From positions 1 through 64,000 of the forward strand of contig DATGWP010000047.1 in assembly GCA_035299425.1 (NCBI GenBank): a DNA stretch of 64,000 nucleotides, in the 5' to 3' direction. Below the pieces are notes generated by a model. That model was not told where the DNA came from and made no database searches. It worked only from the letters and a program-made list of their open reading frames with translations. Below, one piece after another: positions 33,930 to 43,573 of the stretch (position 1 is its first letter; each line of letters opens with the position of its first letter). This DNA is from Bog-950 sp035299425 (GTDB lineage: Bacteria; Bacteroidota; Bacteroidia; Chitinophagales; LD1). A program made the position numbers and the translations under genes.

Positions 33930-36638
33930 ATGAAAAAAGCCAACTCAACCCCCGTAGTAAAGTTTGCATTTTTTTTTGTTTTCAGCGTAATCGGTACCAG
34001 CTTATTTGCGCAGGCCGAAACGCAAAACCCCGACTTCCCTTTCTGGAAGATTAAAGGTAATACAGGTACAGACACGACTCTGCATTTTGTAGGCACTACC
34101 GATGCCAATGCCTTTACGCTGCGCACTAACAATGTAAGACGGGTAACCTTAGATGTAAACGGCAAAGTTGGTATAGGCACTGTGTTGCCACAGCAGTTAC
34201 TACACCTGTTTGGAAACAATACGATCCGCATAGGTGGCCTTGCCACAAGCGGCACTTATATAGCTGCACCCACAGCCAGTACCGATAACCTGCTGTATGC
34301 CGATGCCAATGGAGATTTACGGGGAATCCCCACGGGCACTGCCGGTCAAATGCTTAGCATTTCCGGCAGCGGCGTACCAGCATGGGTTACTCCGGCATCT
34401 GCCAGCAACGACTGGACCACCACCGGCAATACCGGCACGGTAGATGGCACTAACTTTATAGGAACGACCGATAATGTATCCTTCAACATAAAAGTAAACA
34501 ACCAAAAAGCGGGGCGGATTGCTACTACCGGCGGCAATAATTTTTACGGCTTGCTGGCGGGTAATGCCAATACCGGCAGTTCTATAACGGCCATAGGTTA
34601 TAATGTGCTGGCGGTTAATACAGGTAATGATAATACCGGCGTTGGCTTCAGTGCCTTGTCGGCTAATACCAGCGGTATTTACAACACAGCAATGGGCGCT
34701 TATGCCATGCTAAACAATACTACCGGCAATGATAATACCGCCATTGGCCGGAACGCCTTACAGGCAAATACAGGTGGCGGACAAAACACAGCCGTAGGTA
34801 AAGAAGCCTTGCCCAGCAATACTACCGGTTCCAATAATTCAGCTTTTGGCTATCAGGCTATGCTTAATAACAGCACAGGAAATAGTTGTGTAGCTTTTGG
34901 CAATGCTGCCTTACGCGAAAACACAACGGGCATTTTTAACTGCGGGTTTGGCCGTAACGCCCTGCGCAGCAACACCACCGGCAACGACAATACAGCCATA
35001 GGTAAAGATGCCCTATTTACCAATAGCACGGGTGCGGCTAACACTGCCATTGGTAAAGATGCCATGTTAAGCAACACTGGTGGTAATGGTAATATTGCTA
35101 TGGGTTACCAGGCTTTACTTAGCAACACCACCGGCACCGACAATGTTGCTTTAGGCCGTGATGCTATGCGTACAAACAGTACTGGTGTTTATAATACTGC
35201 AGTAGGTAAAGATGCCATGCGTAGTAATACCACAGGGTTTAATAATACCTCCGTTGGTACATTCAGCCTTTCAACAAACAGTACAGGAGAAAACAATACC
35301 GCCTTAGGTATGAATAGCCTGCAGAACAATACCGGTTCATTTAATACAGCTACCGGCTCAAACTCGCTGCGTACCAATACTACCGGTAGCGAAAACGTGG
35401 CTTATGGTAAAGATGCACTTTACACGAATAGCACCGGAGCTTCTAATTGCGCTTATGGTTACCAGACTTTATTATTTAATACCACCAGTAACGATAATAC
35501 CGCCACCGGCCGCGATGCTATGCGCACCAACACCACCGGCACAGGTAACACTGCCAATGGCAGATCGGCGTTGTACAGCAATAGCACCAGCAATTATAGT
35601 ACGGCATTTGGCTACCAGGGCCTATATAATAACACGGCTGCAGAAAATACAGCCGTGGGGTCGAACGGTTTATTTAATAACACCACCGGCACGCAAAATA
35701 CAGTGATAGGTGGCAGCGCTGGTTTTACTAACATTTCGGGTAGCCAGAATACTTACCTGGGCTACAATGCCCGCGGTGGTGCTACGCTTAACAATGCTAC
35801 GGCCGTTGGCGCCAATGCTGTTGTTTCTGCCAGCAATAGCCTGGTGTTGGGAAACAACGCATACGTAGGCATTGGTGTTAACAGCCCCTTGTATCCGTTA
35901 CACGTAAATGGCTATTCGGGTAATCTTAGTACACCCGCTAACGAAGCATGGTTTATACCAACCAGTACCGTGTTATCACAAAGCAGCAGTTCTACCACAG
36001 CCAGCGTAAGTATTTATGCTTCCAATTACATTGCATCCGGCGAAGGTTTTGTAGCACATAGCGATGCCCGCATAAAAAAAATAAGCGGTATAAGCAACAA
36101 CGCGGCAGATTTGCAAGCGCTTAACCAGATACAGATTACCGATTATAGCTTTATAGATAGTATTGGCAAGGGCACCGGCACCTGTAAAAAGGTAATAGCC
36201 CAACAGGTAGAAAAAGTATATCCGCAGGCGGTGCATACGGTTACCGATGTGGTGCCTGACATTTACCGCGCCAGTGAGATAAAGAGCGGATATATAGCAA
36301 CCCCTAACAACCTGCAGAAGGGCGATGTAGTGAAGTTGATTTTTGATAGGGGAGTAGAACTGGTAGAAGTGCAGGAAGCAAATAGCAACGGTTTTAGCGT
36401 GGCGCTAGAAGATGAAGGCCGCGTATTTGTTTATGGCAAACAAGTAAATGATTTCCGCACGGTAGATTATGAGGCTATCTCCATGCTCAATGTATCGGCT
36501 ACCCAGGAACTGGCGAAAAAAGTAACTCACCTTGAAGAGGCAAACAGGTTGCTGATTCAAACTATTACAGAGGTAAAAAATCAGGTGAAAGTGTTAAATC
36601 AGGCATTAAGCCAAAATATGGCAAGTAGTAAACAATGA
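33930..36638 (+). CDS. Large repeat adhesin with S74 intramolecular chaperone domain
   Basis: 902 residues. Signal peptide (about residues 1-27, ending LFAQ). Residues about 35-230 contain two related beta units (LHFVGTTDANAFTLRTNN and NFIGTTDNVSFNIKVNN). Residues 235-606 are 22 tandem repeats of 17 residues (two of 16) of the form NTAIGKDALxTNTTGxx, like the left-handed beta-roll heads of trimeric adhesins. A S74 (tail-fibre chaperone) domain starts at about 710 with SDARIKKI, the Ser-Asp dyad used for self-cleavage. It is followed by a long C-terminal coiled coil (LEEANRLLIQTITEVKNQVK). There is no T9SS sorting domain or YadA barrel, so how it reaches the surface is open. It is not part of a phage cluster. 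Confidence 0.9.
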   Translation: MKKANSTPVVKFAFFFVFSVIGTSLFAQAETQNPDFPFWKIKGNTGTDTTLHFVGTTDANAFTLRTNNVRRVTLDVNGKVGIGTVLPQQLLHLFGNNTIRIGGLATSGTYIAAPTASTDNLLYADANGDLRGIPTGTAGQMLSISGSGVPAWVTPASASNDWTTTGNTGTVDGTNFIGTTDNVSFNIKVNNQKAGRIATTGGNNFYGLLAGNANTGSSITAIGYNVLAVNTGNDNTGVGFSALSANTSGIYNTAMGAYAMLNNTTGNDNTAIGRNALQANTGGGQNTAVGKEALPSNTTGSNNSAFGYQAMLNNSTGNSCVAFGNAALRENTTGIFNCGFGRNALRSNTTGNDNTAIGKDALFTNSTGAANTAIGKDAMLSNTGGNGNIAMGYQALLSNTTGTDNVALGRDAMRTNSTGVYNTAVGKDAMRSNTTGFNNTSVGTFSLSTNSTGENNTALGMNSLQNNTGSFNTATGSNSLRTNTTGSENVAYGKDALYTNSTGASNCAYGYQTLLFNTTSNDNTATGRDAMRTNTTGTGNTANGRSALYSNSTSNYSTAFGYQGLYNNTAAENTAVGSNGLFNNTTGTQNTVIGGSAGFTNISGSQNTYLGYNARGGATLNNATAVGANAVVSASNSLVLGNNAYVGIGVNSPLYPLHVNGYSGNLSTPANEAWFIPTSTVLSQSSSSTTASVSIYASNYIASGEGFVAHSDARIKKISGISNNAADLQALNQIQITDYSFIDSIGKGTGTCKKVIAQQVEKVYPQAVHTVTDVVPDIYRASEIKSGYIATPNNLQKGDVVKLIFDRGVELVEVQEANSNGFSVALEDEGRVFVYGKQVNDFRTVDYEAISMLNVSATQELAKKVTHLEEANRLLIQTITEVKNQVKVLNQALSQNMASSKQ
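34632..35747 (+). repeat. 22 tandem 51-bp coding repeats in the adhesin
   Basis: Consecutive 17-codon units starting at the Asn codon of NTxxG. Two units are 16 codons. Sequences differ mainly in positions 3, 4, 6-10 and 16-17 of the unit, while N1, G5, N12, T14 and G15 are mostly kept. Confidence 0.85.
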
Positions 36639-36749
36639 TTTTGCTACTGAAAGTAAACAAGTTTTAAACACTTAGCCATACCGTTCAAAAACTTGTTTGG
36701 CAACACCCACACAATTGAATATCCTTGCCGCCCCTTAATTGGAGTTGTA

Positions 36750-39602
36750 ATGAGTAGCTTTTTGCTGATAAATCCCGATGCCCTTGTTCTTCAGAATTAC
36801 TATGATGTATTCCGGGTAATCCATCAGCGCAAAGTTGACAACAAACCTATTTTTCAATTCGATTCGCTTATTAGTCAAAATACGCGTTTGGTGTATCCGG
36901 GCAGTGACCCGGCTATCATAGCCCTGGTTAAGTGCCTTGACCCTAACCATATTAAAAATGAGATTGGCAAGCTAAGCAAGATACACACCAAGCAAAAAGG
37001 GGGAGTTTCATTCGATACCTATATCTCCCGCTCAGTGCCCCGTATTTTTCACGAATTGCTTAACCGTGTTACGGCTGTTTCACATGAGTTAAAATTTTAT
37101 CATAGGTTAAAGAATAAGCAAACGGGAAATTATAAGGTAGCGCCCTGCACATTTGCGGCGGTTAAACCCTCCCTTTCATTTAAAGTAAACAAATCGCAGG
37201 TGGGCGAGTTTTTTATAACGCCCAACATCACTATCAGCGGGCAAACCTTTCCGCTCGAAGATTTTAACGGCGCTACATTTTTGTTGGAGAAGGACAGTGT
37301 TTACTACCTGCTATCTATCAAAGATTCGCAAACCCTCGACTGGTTGGTAAAGGCAAGGCCCGAGCAGTATAAAGATAACCCCGAGGCATTTACTGAACAG
37401 ATTGTATCGGTGCTGGAGCGCGATTACGATGTAACTAAAGACGAAGCCTTTAAAATTAACCTGATAGAAACTCCACCGCAGCATGCGGTGCAGCTTAGCG
37501 AAATAAGCGACACCTACCTGATGTTTACACCACGCTGGAACTACGAAGGTTTTATTATAGAAAACTTCGACCAGCCAGAAACCGAGGAGATGCGACGTGG
37601 CGAAGTTTACAAAGTAGTTCGTCGTAAGGATGAGGAGTCAGCCTTTATAGAAAAACTGCGCGCTCTGCATCCCAATTTCGAAAAACAGCGCAACGGTAAT
37701 TTTTATCTCAGTTTCGATGATGCTAAAAAGAAGCACTGGTTTCTGAAAGTGTACCAACAACTGCTGGCAGAGAATGTACAGATAGTAGGCATGGATTTGC
37801 TGAGCCACTTCCGATACTCGCCACATAGCATTACTACCGATATGACGGTGGGCCGCACTATCGACAGCACCATGCATCTCAATATCCGCATAAGTTTTGG
37901 TGATGAGAGCATAGATCTGAGCGCCATACAGCGCACGCTCTTCAATGGTCAGCGTTTTATATTGCTTAAAGATGATAGCATAGGTGTAATAACCGATGAG
38001 TGGTATGATAAATACGGCGTGCTGTTTAAGCACGGCAAGGTACAGAAGGGTGAACTGATAGTTTCTCAGTGGATACTGCTGGGTATAGAAGAGCGCTTTC
38101 AGGCACACGAGCTTAAGCCCATTATTAAAAATGAGTGGTGGGCCGAGTGGGAAAAATGGCAAACGCAGGAAGGTCCTTTGGTGCCTGTACCGGCCGGCCT
38201 TAATGCTACGCTGCGCCCTTATCAGCAAAAAGGTTTTGAGTGGCTGGTATTGTTATCAGGCATTGGTGCGGGCGGTTGCCTGGCCGATGATATGGGCTTG
38301 GGTAAAACACTACAGGCCATAACCTTTTTACAACATATACATAACGAGAAACCCGATGCGCGTTTTTTAATTGTAGCACCGCTATCGCTGGTATTTAACT
38401 GGAAACAGGAGTTAGAGAAATTTGCACCGGGCCTATTGTTCTATGTATTCCACCAGCAAAACCGCGATGTAAAAGAGTTTATGGCATCCACTGCACGGGT
38501 TATGATAACCAGCTACGGCACCGCCCGCTCAGCTATAGATGAACTGAGCCTGATTAACTGGAACACCGTGCTGATAGACGAAAGCCACAATATTAAGAAC
38601 CCGGCTGCGCAAATTACCAAAGCTGTTTACCGCTTAAGTGCTGCTAACCGCATTGGCCTTAGCGGTACACCGGTAATGAACAACACGTTCGATATTTACT
38701 CGCAGCTTAATTTTATGCTGCCCGGTTTGTTAGGAGGGCCTGAGTTTTTCAAACGCGAGTACGCCATCCCCATCGACCGCGAGTTGAATGTAGAGAAAAC
38801 CAACGCCCTGCAAAAAATTACTGCGCCGTTCGTACTGCGCCGTACCAAGAAACAAGTGGCAGCCGACCTGCCCGAAAAGACAGAATCGGTAATGTGGTGC
38901 CAGATGGATGAGTTGCAAAAAGAAGCCTACGAAACCATTAAGAAGCAGATTAAGAGCAGCATATTTTTAGATATACAGCGCGATGGGTTTAGCAAGGCTA
39001 AGTTTGGCATACTCCAGGGTATAATGAAACTACGCCAGGTATGTTGTGCTCCGGGCTTACTGAAAGACGAGGACATTACCACCAACGAATCTGTAAAGCT
39101 GGATATGCTGATGGATGAGCTGCGAAACAATGTGAAGAACAGTAAGTCGCTCGTGTTTTCGCAATACCTGGGTATGCTTCATTTAATTGCAGAACAATGC
39201 AAAGCCGAGAATATCCCCTACTTATATTTTGATGGTAGTACTCCGCTCGACCAGCGCGCGGCCATGGTCAACTCTTTCCAGCAAGATACTGGAGAAGGCT
39301 GCGTGTTTCTTATCAGCCTAAAAGCAGGTAATGCCGGCCTTAACCTTACTGCCGCAGAATATGTCTTCCTTATGGACCCATGGTGGAACAATGCCGTAGA
39401 GCAACAAGCTATTGACCGTACACACCGTATAGGCCAGACAAAAAACATATTTGCTTACAAGCTCATCTGCCGCGGCACTATCGAGGAGAGGATATTACAG
39501 CTGCAACAAAAGAAAAAACAACTATCCGAAGACCTTGTAAGCGAAGAAGACGGCTTTGTAAAACAATTGACTGAAGATGATATTACTTTCCTGTTCGAGT
39601 AA
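36750..39602 (+). CDS. SNF2-family DNA-dependent ATPase
   Basis: 950 residues from the ATG at 36750, which has GGAG 6-9 nt upstream; an in-frame TTG at 36693 is less likely. The N-terminal 490 residues have no clear family beyond the bacterial SNF2 N-terminal region. Motif I is LADDMGLGKTLQAI (about 511), motif II is IDESHNIKNP (DESH and not DEAH), motif III is LSGTPVMNN, then the C lobe: SLVFSQYLGML and LKAGNAGLNLTAAEYVFLMD, ending QQAIDRTHRIGQ. It is a translocase that remodels protein-DNA or RNA polymerase complexes (RapA-like). Neighbours give no clue; no methylase or nuclease is adjacent. Confidence 0.92.
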   Translation: MSSFLLINPDALVLQNYYDVFRVIHQRKVDNKPIFQFDSLISQNTRLVYPGSDPAIIALVKCLDPNHIKNEIGKLSKIHTKQKGGVSFDTYISRSVPRIFHELLNRVTAVSHELKFYHRLKNKQTGNYKVAPCTFAAVKPSLSFKVNKSQVGEFFITPNITISGQTFPLEDFNGATFLLEKDSVYYLLSIKDSQTLDWLVKARPEQYKDNPEAFTEQIVSVLERDYDVTKDEAFKINLIETPPQHAVQLSEISDTYLMFTPRWNYEGFIIENFDQPETEEMRRGEVYKVVRRKDEESAFIEKLRALHPNFEKQRNGNFYLSFDDAKKKHWFLKVYQQLLAENVQIVGMDLLSHFRYSPHSITTDMTVGRTIDSTMHLNIRISFGDESIDLSAIQRTLFNGQRFILLKDDSIGVITDEWYDKYGVLFKHGKVQKGELIVSQWILLGIEERFQAHELKPIIKNEWWAEWEKWQTQEGPLVPVPAGLNATLRPYQQKGFEWLVLLSGIGAGGCLADDMGLGKTLQAITFLQHIHNEKPDARFLIVAPLSLVFNWKQELEKFAPGLLFYVFHQQNRDVKEFMASTARVMITSYGTARSAIDELSLINWNTVLIDESHNIKNPAAQITKAVYRLSAANRIGLSGTPVMNNTFDIYSQLNFMLPGLLGGPEFFKREYAIPIDRELNVEKTNALQKITAPFVLRRTKKQVAADLPEKTESVMWCQMDELQKEAYETIKKQIKSSIFLDIQRDGFSKAKFGILQGIMKLRQVCCAPGLLKDEDITTNESVKLDMLMDELRNNVKNSKSLVFSQYLGMLHLIAEQCKAENIPYLYFDGSTPLDQRAAMVNSFQQDTGEGCVFLISLKAGNAGLNLTAAEYVFLMDPWWNNAVEQQAIDRTHRIGQTKNIFAYKLICRGTIEERILQLQQKKKQLSEDLVSEEDGFVKQLTEDDITFLFE

Positions 39603-39604
39603 AA

Positions 39605-40807
39605 TTATTGAGGCAACGTAAAACTAAACTTTGCCCCTTTATCTAATTCACCGGTAGCCCATATTTCGCCTCCATGTCTATGCAAAATACGTTGGGTCAG
39701 TGCCAGCCCAATGCCATTTCCATCAAAAGTACTGGTATCGTGTAGCCGCTGGAACATGCCAAACATTTTATTGTAATAAGCCATATCAAAACCTATCCCG
39801 TTATCTTCTACATAGTATGCATTGCCATTTTCACCGGCTTCATAACCCACCTTAATTTTAGCAGCAGGGTTTAGCGCAGTATATTTTATAGCATTAGATA
39901 GTAAATTTGTCCAAACCTGTTTTATCAAAACAGCATCGCCCGTAGCGTTTGGTATTTCTTCTATTTCAAACAGTATGTTTCTGTCTTTACCATGCTCCTG
40001 CAATTCTGCAAATACCTGCTCTACCATCTGTTTAATATTTAGTGGTATAATCTCCATAGCCTGCCTTCCCGACTTCGAAAAATTAAGCAGACTGTCTATC
40101 AGTTTATTCATACCATTAGCCCTGGCAATAATTTTCTCTACCCCTTGCACAGCTTTCACCTCGTCAAACTGGTTACCCTTAAAATCCTCCTTCATCATTT
40201 CCATACGGGTTATAATTTGACGCAAAGGAGCGCGCAGGTCATGCGATACCGAGTACGAAAAAGTTTCCAATTCAGCATTGGCAGATTCCAGTTCCTTCGT
40301 GCGCTTTCTTACCCTATCCTCCAGTTCATTATATACATATACATTCTCTATAGATACCGAAGTTATATCTGCCAGCGATTGCAATAGCTGTAACTCTTCA
40401 GCCGATGGGATATGCTGATTTGCCCAGTAGTTTCCTATAGCCCCAATAGGTTCTATAGTGCGTATAGGCACCATGGCCAGGCTTTTTACAAACGTAGGCC
40501 TGTAAGCCTCAACCGGTATCCGGGCGTCGTTATAAATATCTGGTATAATAGCGGCCTGCTTATTTAGCATCACCCAGCCGCTGACGCAGGCGCTCATAGG
40601 AAACCGCTGCCCTTTCCATAGTGGGCTTATCGTATCTTCATCGGCATAGTAGCACAGGTCATTATCTTTTAAAATAAAGGTTGCTCCATCGGCTCCGGTA
40701 AGATTACGCGCAGCCGTGCGCACTATATGCATTACCGTTTCAATATCACGTGCTAAGGATAGCTGCTGTACCGTTTCTGCCAATAATTTTAACTGCTCAC
40801 TCGTCAT
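39605..40807 (-). CDS. GAF-domain sensor histidine kinase
   Basis: 400 residues from the ATG at 40807 (MTSEQLKLLAETVQQ); a longer in-frame start at 40864 adds an unlikely leader. Residues about 15-165 are a GAF domain (NLTGADGATFILKDNDLCYY, WKGQRFPMSACVSGWV, IPDIYNDARIPVEAY). A short coil leads to the HisKA H-box FSYSVSHDLRAPLRQI with the phosphorylated His. The ATPase has VWTNLLSNAIKYT, VEDNGIGFDM and DGNGIGLALTQRILHRHGGE. There is no membrane helix, so it senses a cytosolic ligand. No response regulator is adjacent. It converges with the SNF2 gene, 2 bp apart. Confidence 0.92.
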   Translation of the reverse strand: MTSEQLKLLAETVQQLSLARDIETVMHIVRTAARNLTGADGATFILKDNDLCYYADEDTISPLWKGQRFPMSACVSGWVMLNKQAAIIPDIYNDARIPVEAYRPTFVKSLAMVPIRTIEPIGAIGNYWANQHIPSAEELQLLQSLADITSVSIENVYVYNELEDRVRKRTKELESANAELETFSYSVSHDLRAPLRQIITRMEMMKEDFKGNQFDEVKAVQGVEKIIARANGMNKLIDSLLNFSKSGRQAMEIIPLNIKQMVEQVFAELQEHGKDRNILFEIEEIPNATGDAVLIKQVWTNLLSNAIKYTALNPAAKIKVGYEAGENGNAYYVEDNGIGFDMAYYNKMFGMFQRLHDTSTFDGNGIGLALTQRILHRHGGEIWATGELDKGAKFSFTLPQ

Positions 40808-40910
40808 TAACACTACAATTTGTTGTATTACTAAACAACAAAAAAAATCGGAATAAGGCGGCACCGGTTTGTTAATACGCTTTTTCCTTATGGCGCGCTT
40901 AATCAGATAG

Positions 40911-41396
40911 CTATTTTAACTCATCCAATATCACTTTCCAACGTTCAATTTTCTCCGGCAAACTTAAGCGTGCATGTTGCCCGCTGGGCGATGGTAATAA
41001 GTAATAACGCTTGTCAGGCGATTTACCTATATGTTTTAAATACAATTTTTCAGCCGTTAAGCTATCCAGAAACACAGCCTTTATCTTAGGGTGCTTTTTG
41101 TAAAATAGCTTAAAGTCGTTGGCTATTTCGTTGTTTATGGCGCTATCCGAACTGCCCTGTCGCTCACAGTGGCTCAATACATCCCACAGCGCAATGTTAT
41201 TTTTTACCAATAAGTTAATCCGGTCTATATAATCAGTAGAGAACGGCTGATTGAACAGGGCAAACATTATCTTCCAGAAATGATTCCCCGCATGCCCATA
41301 ATACTGCTGTAACTGCAGCGAGCGCTCACCGGGCATAGTGCCCAGTATTAATACACGGGAGTTTTTATCGGCAATGGGTGCAAAGGCTTCCAGCAT
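40911..41396 (-). CDS. DNA-deoxyinosine / uracil-DNA glycosylase superfamily (family 6-like)
   Basis: 161 residues. It starts with FAPIADKNSRVLILGTMPGE then SLQLQQYYGHAGNHFWKIM, the pattern of the hypoxanthine-DNA glycosylase (HDG, UDG family 6) group, where the Asn of GHAGNHFW is active-site related. The C-terminal motif LLPSPSGQHARLS is the family's second signature. It removes deaminated bases such as hypoxanthine from DNA. The assignment to HDG over Mug is from overall pattern and not proven. It is a single gene, divergent from the BatA-type gene. Confidence 0.85.
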   Translation of the reverse strand: MLEAFAPIADKNSRVLILGTMPGERSLQLQQYYGHAGNHFWKIMFALFNQPFSTDYIDRINLLVKNNIALWDVLSHCERQGSSDSAINNEIANDFKLFYKKHPKIKAVFLDSLTAEKLYLKHIGKSPDKRYYLLPSPSGQHARLSLPEKIERWKVILDELK

Positions 41397-41488
41397 ATGG
41401 CAAAGCTATATCAGTAACACTTTTTATTTATGATTTTTTCGAATTATTGTGATACCCTCCGCATTATGCATTTGTTATTTTAGCCCCC

Positions 41489-43513
41489 ATGCAATTTGTT
41501 TCGCCTTTATTTCTGTTTGCGTTGTCGGTTTTGGCTATACCGGTAATTGTGCACCTGTTCAATTTCCGCAGATACAAAACGGTGTATTTCAGCAATGTTC
41601 AGTTTTTAAAAGAAGTTAAGGAAGAAACATCATCACGCAGCCGTATCAAACACTTGCTTGTGCTATTGGCCAGGTTGCTGGCTCTGGCATTTTTAGTATT
41701 TGCATTTGCACAGCCATTTATCCCAAACAAACACAACGGCGCGGCCGCTGGCCGCAAATATGTAAGCGTATATGTCGACAATTCGTTTTCGATGAACGCC
41801 GTTAGTGATGGTCGCAGCTTGTTCGATAAGGCAAAGCTGGCTGCTAAAGAAATAGCGGGCAATTATTCGGCCGACGACCAGTTTCAGTTACTCACCAATG
41901 ATTTTGAAGGCAAGCATCAGCGCCTGGTGGGTAAGGAGGAGTTCTTAACCATGGCCGATGAACTGGAAATATCGCCGGCGGTGCGCAACCTCGATGAAAT
42001 AACCAAACGCCAGCACGATGCCCTTAGCCGCGAAAACGGTAAGAATAAAGTAGCCTACCTGCTTTCCGACTTTCAAAAAAATATGGGCAACCTGAGTGTA
42101 GATTCACAGGTGATGTATAACCTGGTACCACTCGCAGCCGATGCCCAGGCCAATGTATATATTGATACCGTATGGTTTAACGAACCGGTGCAACTGCTCA
42201 ACCAGCAGGTTAATTTGATTGTAAAGATCAGCAACAGCGGCGAGAAGTCATCCGATAATAACCGCATTGTTTTAAAACTTAATAACCAGACTAAAGCCAT
42301 GGCCGATTTTTCGGTAGAGCCTAACTCATTTATTTACGACACTATGAGTTTTGTGCTCACCCAGCCTAATTGGAACAAAGCCGAGTTACAAATACAGGAT
42401 TATCCCATCACATTTGATGATAACTACTTTCTGGCCTTTAATGTGATAGAGAAGATAAAAGTGCTGGCCTATAGCGAGAACCGCAGCAACCAGTTTTTAG
42501 ATGCGTTGTTTAAAAATCAACAGGAGTTCAATTACACCTCTACTATGGCTTCCGGTTTCGATGCCAATGCGTTGAAAGGAAACCAGCTGGTAATACTGGA
42601 TAACCTGAAAACTATTTCTTCCTCTATGTCGGCGGCCATAGTTACTTACCTCAACGATGGTGGGGCAGTGGCTGTTTTCCCCGGCGATAAGGCCGATGTA
42701 GAAGCCTACAACCGTTTTCTTAATAACCTGCACGCTAACTCTATTTCCGGGTTTTCTGAAACTGCACAAGATCTTGCAGGCATCAACATGCAGCAGAATA
42801 TTTTTAAAGATGTGTTTGAACGTATACCCGAGAACATGAACCTGCCGCGGGCAAAAAAGTATTACCAGTTTACCCGATCAACTGCCAGCAACGAAGAGGC
42901 TATACTTATGCTTAAAGATGGCAGCTCATTTTTCAGCCGCTACCCGCAGGGTCGCGGTTCGTTATATGTAAGTGGGGCACCGCTCGATCAAAATTTCAGC
43001 GACCTACCGGTTCACGCTATTTTCGTGCCTATGCTTTACAAAATGGCGGTGCTCAACATCCGCAGTGGCAACATCAGCTATTTTATTGGTGATAAAACCC
43101 GCATAGAGGCAGCAGTTAAGAAAGGCTCAGGCGATAAGGTTTACAAAATAAAAGGCGGTAATGTGGAGTTTATACCCGAGCAGTTTGCCGTAGGCGATAA
43201 AATGCTATTGGGCTTAAACGAGCAGATCAAAAAAGCCGGCTTCTACGAGGTTGGTCTGGAAAATTCTGACACTACCGATGTGTTAGCGCTCGATTTTGAC
43301 CGCAAAGAATCGGACATGAAATTTATGGATGCTTCGCTGCTAAAGGAGCAATACCCTCAAAGCAACGTAAACGTAGTTAACGGCGCCCATGCCGAAGTAA
43401 GCACCGTAGTAAAAGAACTTGACCGCGGCACCCCGCTTTGGAAACTGTGCTTAATACTCAGCCTCCTATTCCTCGCCATCGAAATCGCCCTGCTCCGCTT
43501 TTGGAAAGTTTAA
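41489..43513 (+). CDS. BatA-domain protein (N-terminal membrane anchor and vWA-like)
   Basis: 674 residues. The N terminus MQFVSPLFLFALSVLAIPVI then HLFNFRRYKTVYFSNVQFL is the conserved BatA head with two membrane helices (about 5-20 and 55-75). A von Willebrand A-like domain follows (VSVYVDNSFSMNAV, a DxSxS-type metal site written DNSFS), then a middle region of Ig-like and class I glutamine amidotransferase-like character (AIVTYLNDGGAVAVFPGDKA). A last helix sits at about 655-672. Such proteins are frequent in Bacteroidota near aerotolerance (bat) or MoxR loci, but none is adjacent here. The function is unknown. Confidence 0.88.
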   Translation: MQFVSPLFLFALSVLAIPVIVHLFNFRRYKTVYFSNVQFLKEVKEETSSRSRIKHLLVLLARLLALAFLVFAFAQPFIPNKHNGAAAGRKYVSVYVDNSFSMNAVSDGRSLFDKAKLAAKEIAGNYSADDQFQLLTNDFEGKHQRLVGKEEFLTMADELEISPAVRNLDEITKRQHDALSRENGKNKVAYLLSDFQKNMGNLSVDSQVMYNLVPLAADAQANVYIDTVWFNEPVQLLNQQVNLIVKISNSGEKSSDNNRIVLKLNNQTKAMADFSVEPNSFIYDTMSFVLTQPNWNKAELQIQDYPITFDDNYFLAFNVIEKIKVLAYSENRSNQFLDALFKNQQEFNYTSTMASGFDANALKGNQLVILDNLKTISSSMSAAIVTYLNDGGAVAVFPGDKADVEAYNRFLNNLHANSISGFSETAQDLAGINMQQNIFKDVFERIPENMNLPRAKKYYQFTRSTASNEEAILMLKDGSSFFSRYPQGRGSLYVSGAPLDQNFSDLPVHAIFVPMLYKMAVLNIRSGNISYFIGDKTRIEAAVKKGSGDKVYKIKGGNVEFIPEQFAVGDKMLLGLNEQIKKAGFYEVGLENSDTTDVLALDFDRKESDMKFMDASLLKEQYPQSNVNVVNGAHAEVSTVVKELDRGTPLWKLCLILSLLFLAIEIALLRFWKV

Positions 43514-43573
43514 AAGTATAAGGCCCGGTAAGTCCTTAGGGGTTTACAAAAGACTGTTTATTTTTATGCAGCC

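Noticed and set aside
33930..36638. Prophage tail fibre
   Set aside because: The S74 domain is shared with phage fibres, but there is a signal peptide and no phage structural gene in the surroundings.
36693..36749. Upstream TTG start for the SNF2 gene
   Set aside because: The ATG at 36750 has a GGAG site at the right distance and the extra residues show no conservation signal.
37638..38228. A 196-codon open frame antisense to the SNF2 gene
   Set aside because: It lies fully opposite a well-supported gene, has no family motifs, and the protein composition is that of a shadow frame.
36750..39602. SNF2-based defence system (DISARM-like)
   Set aside because: No methyltransferase, phospholipase D or DUF1998 gene is adjacent; neighbours are an adhesin and a histidine kinase.
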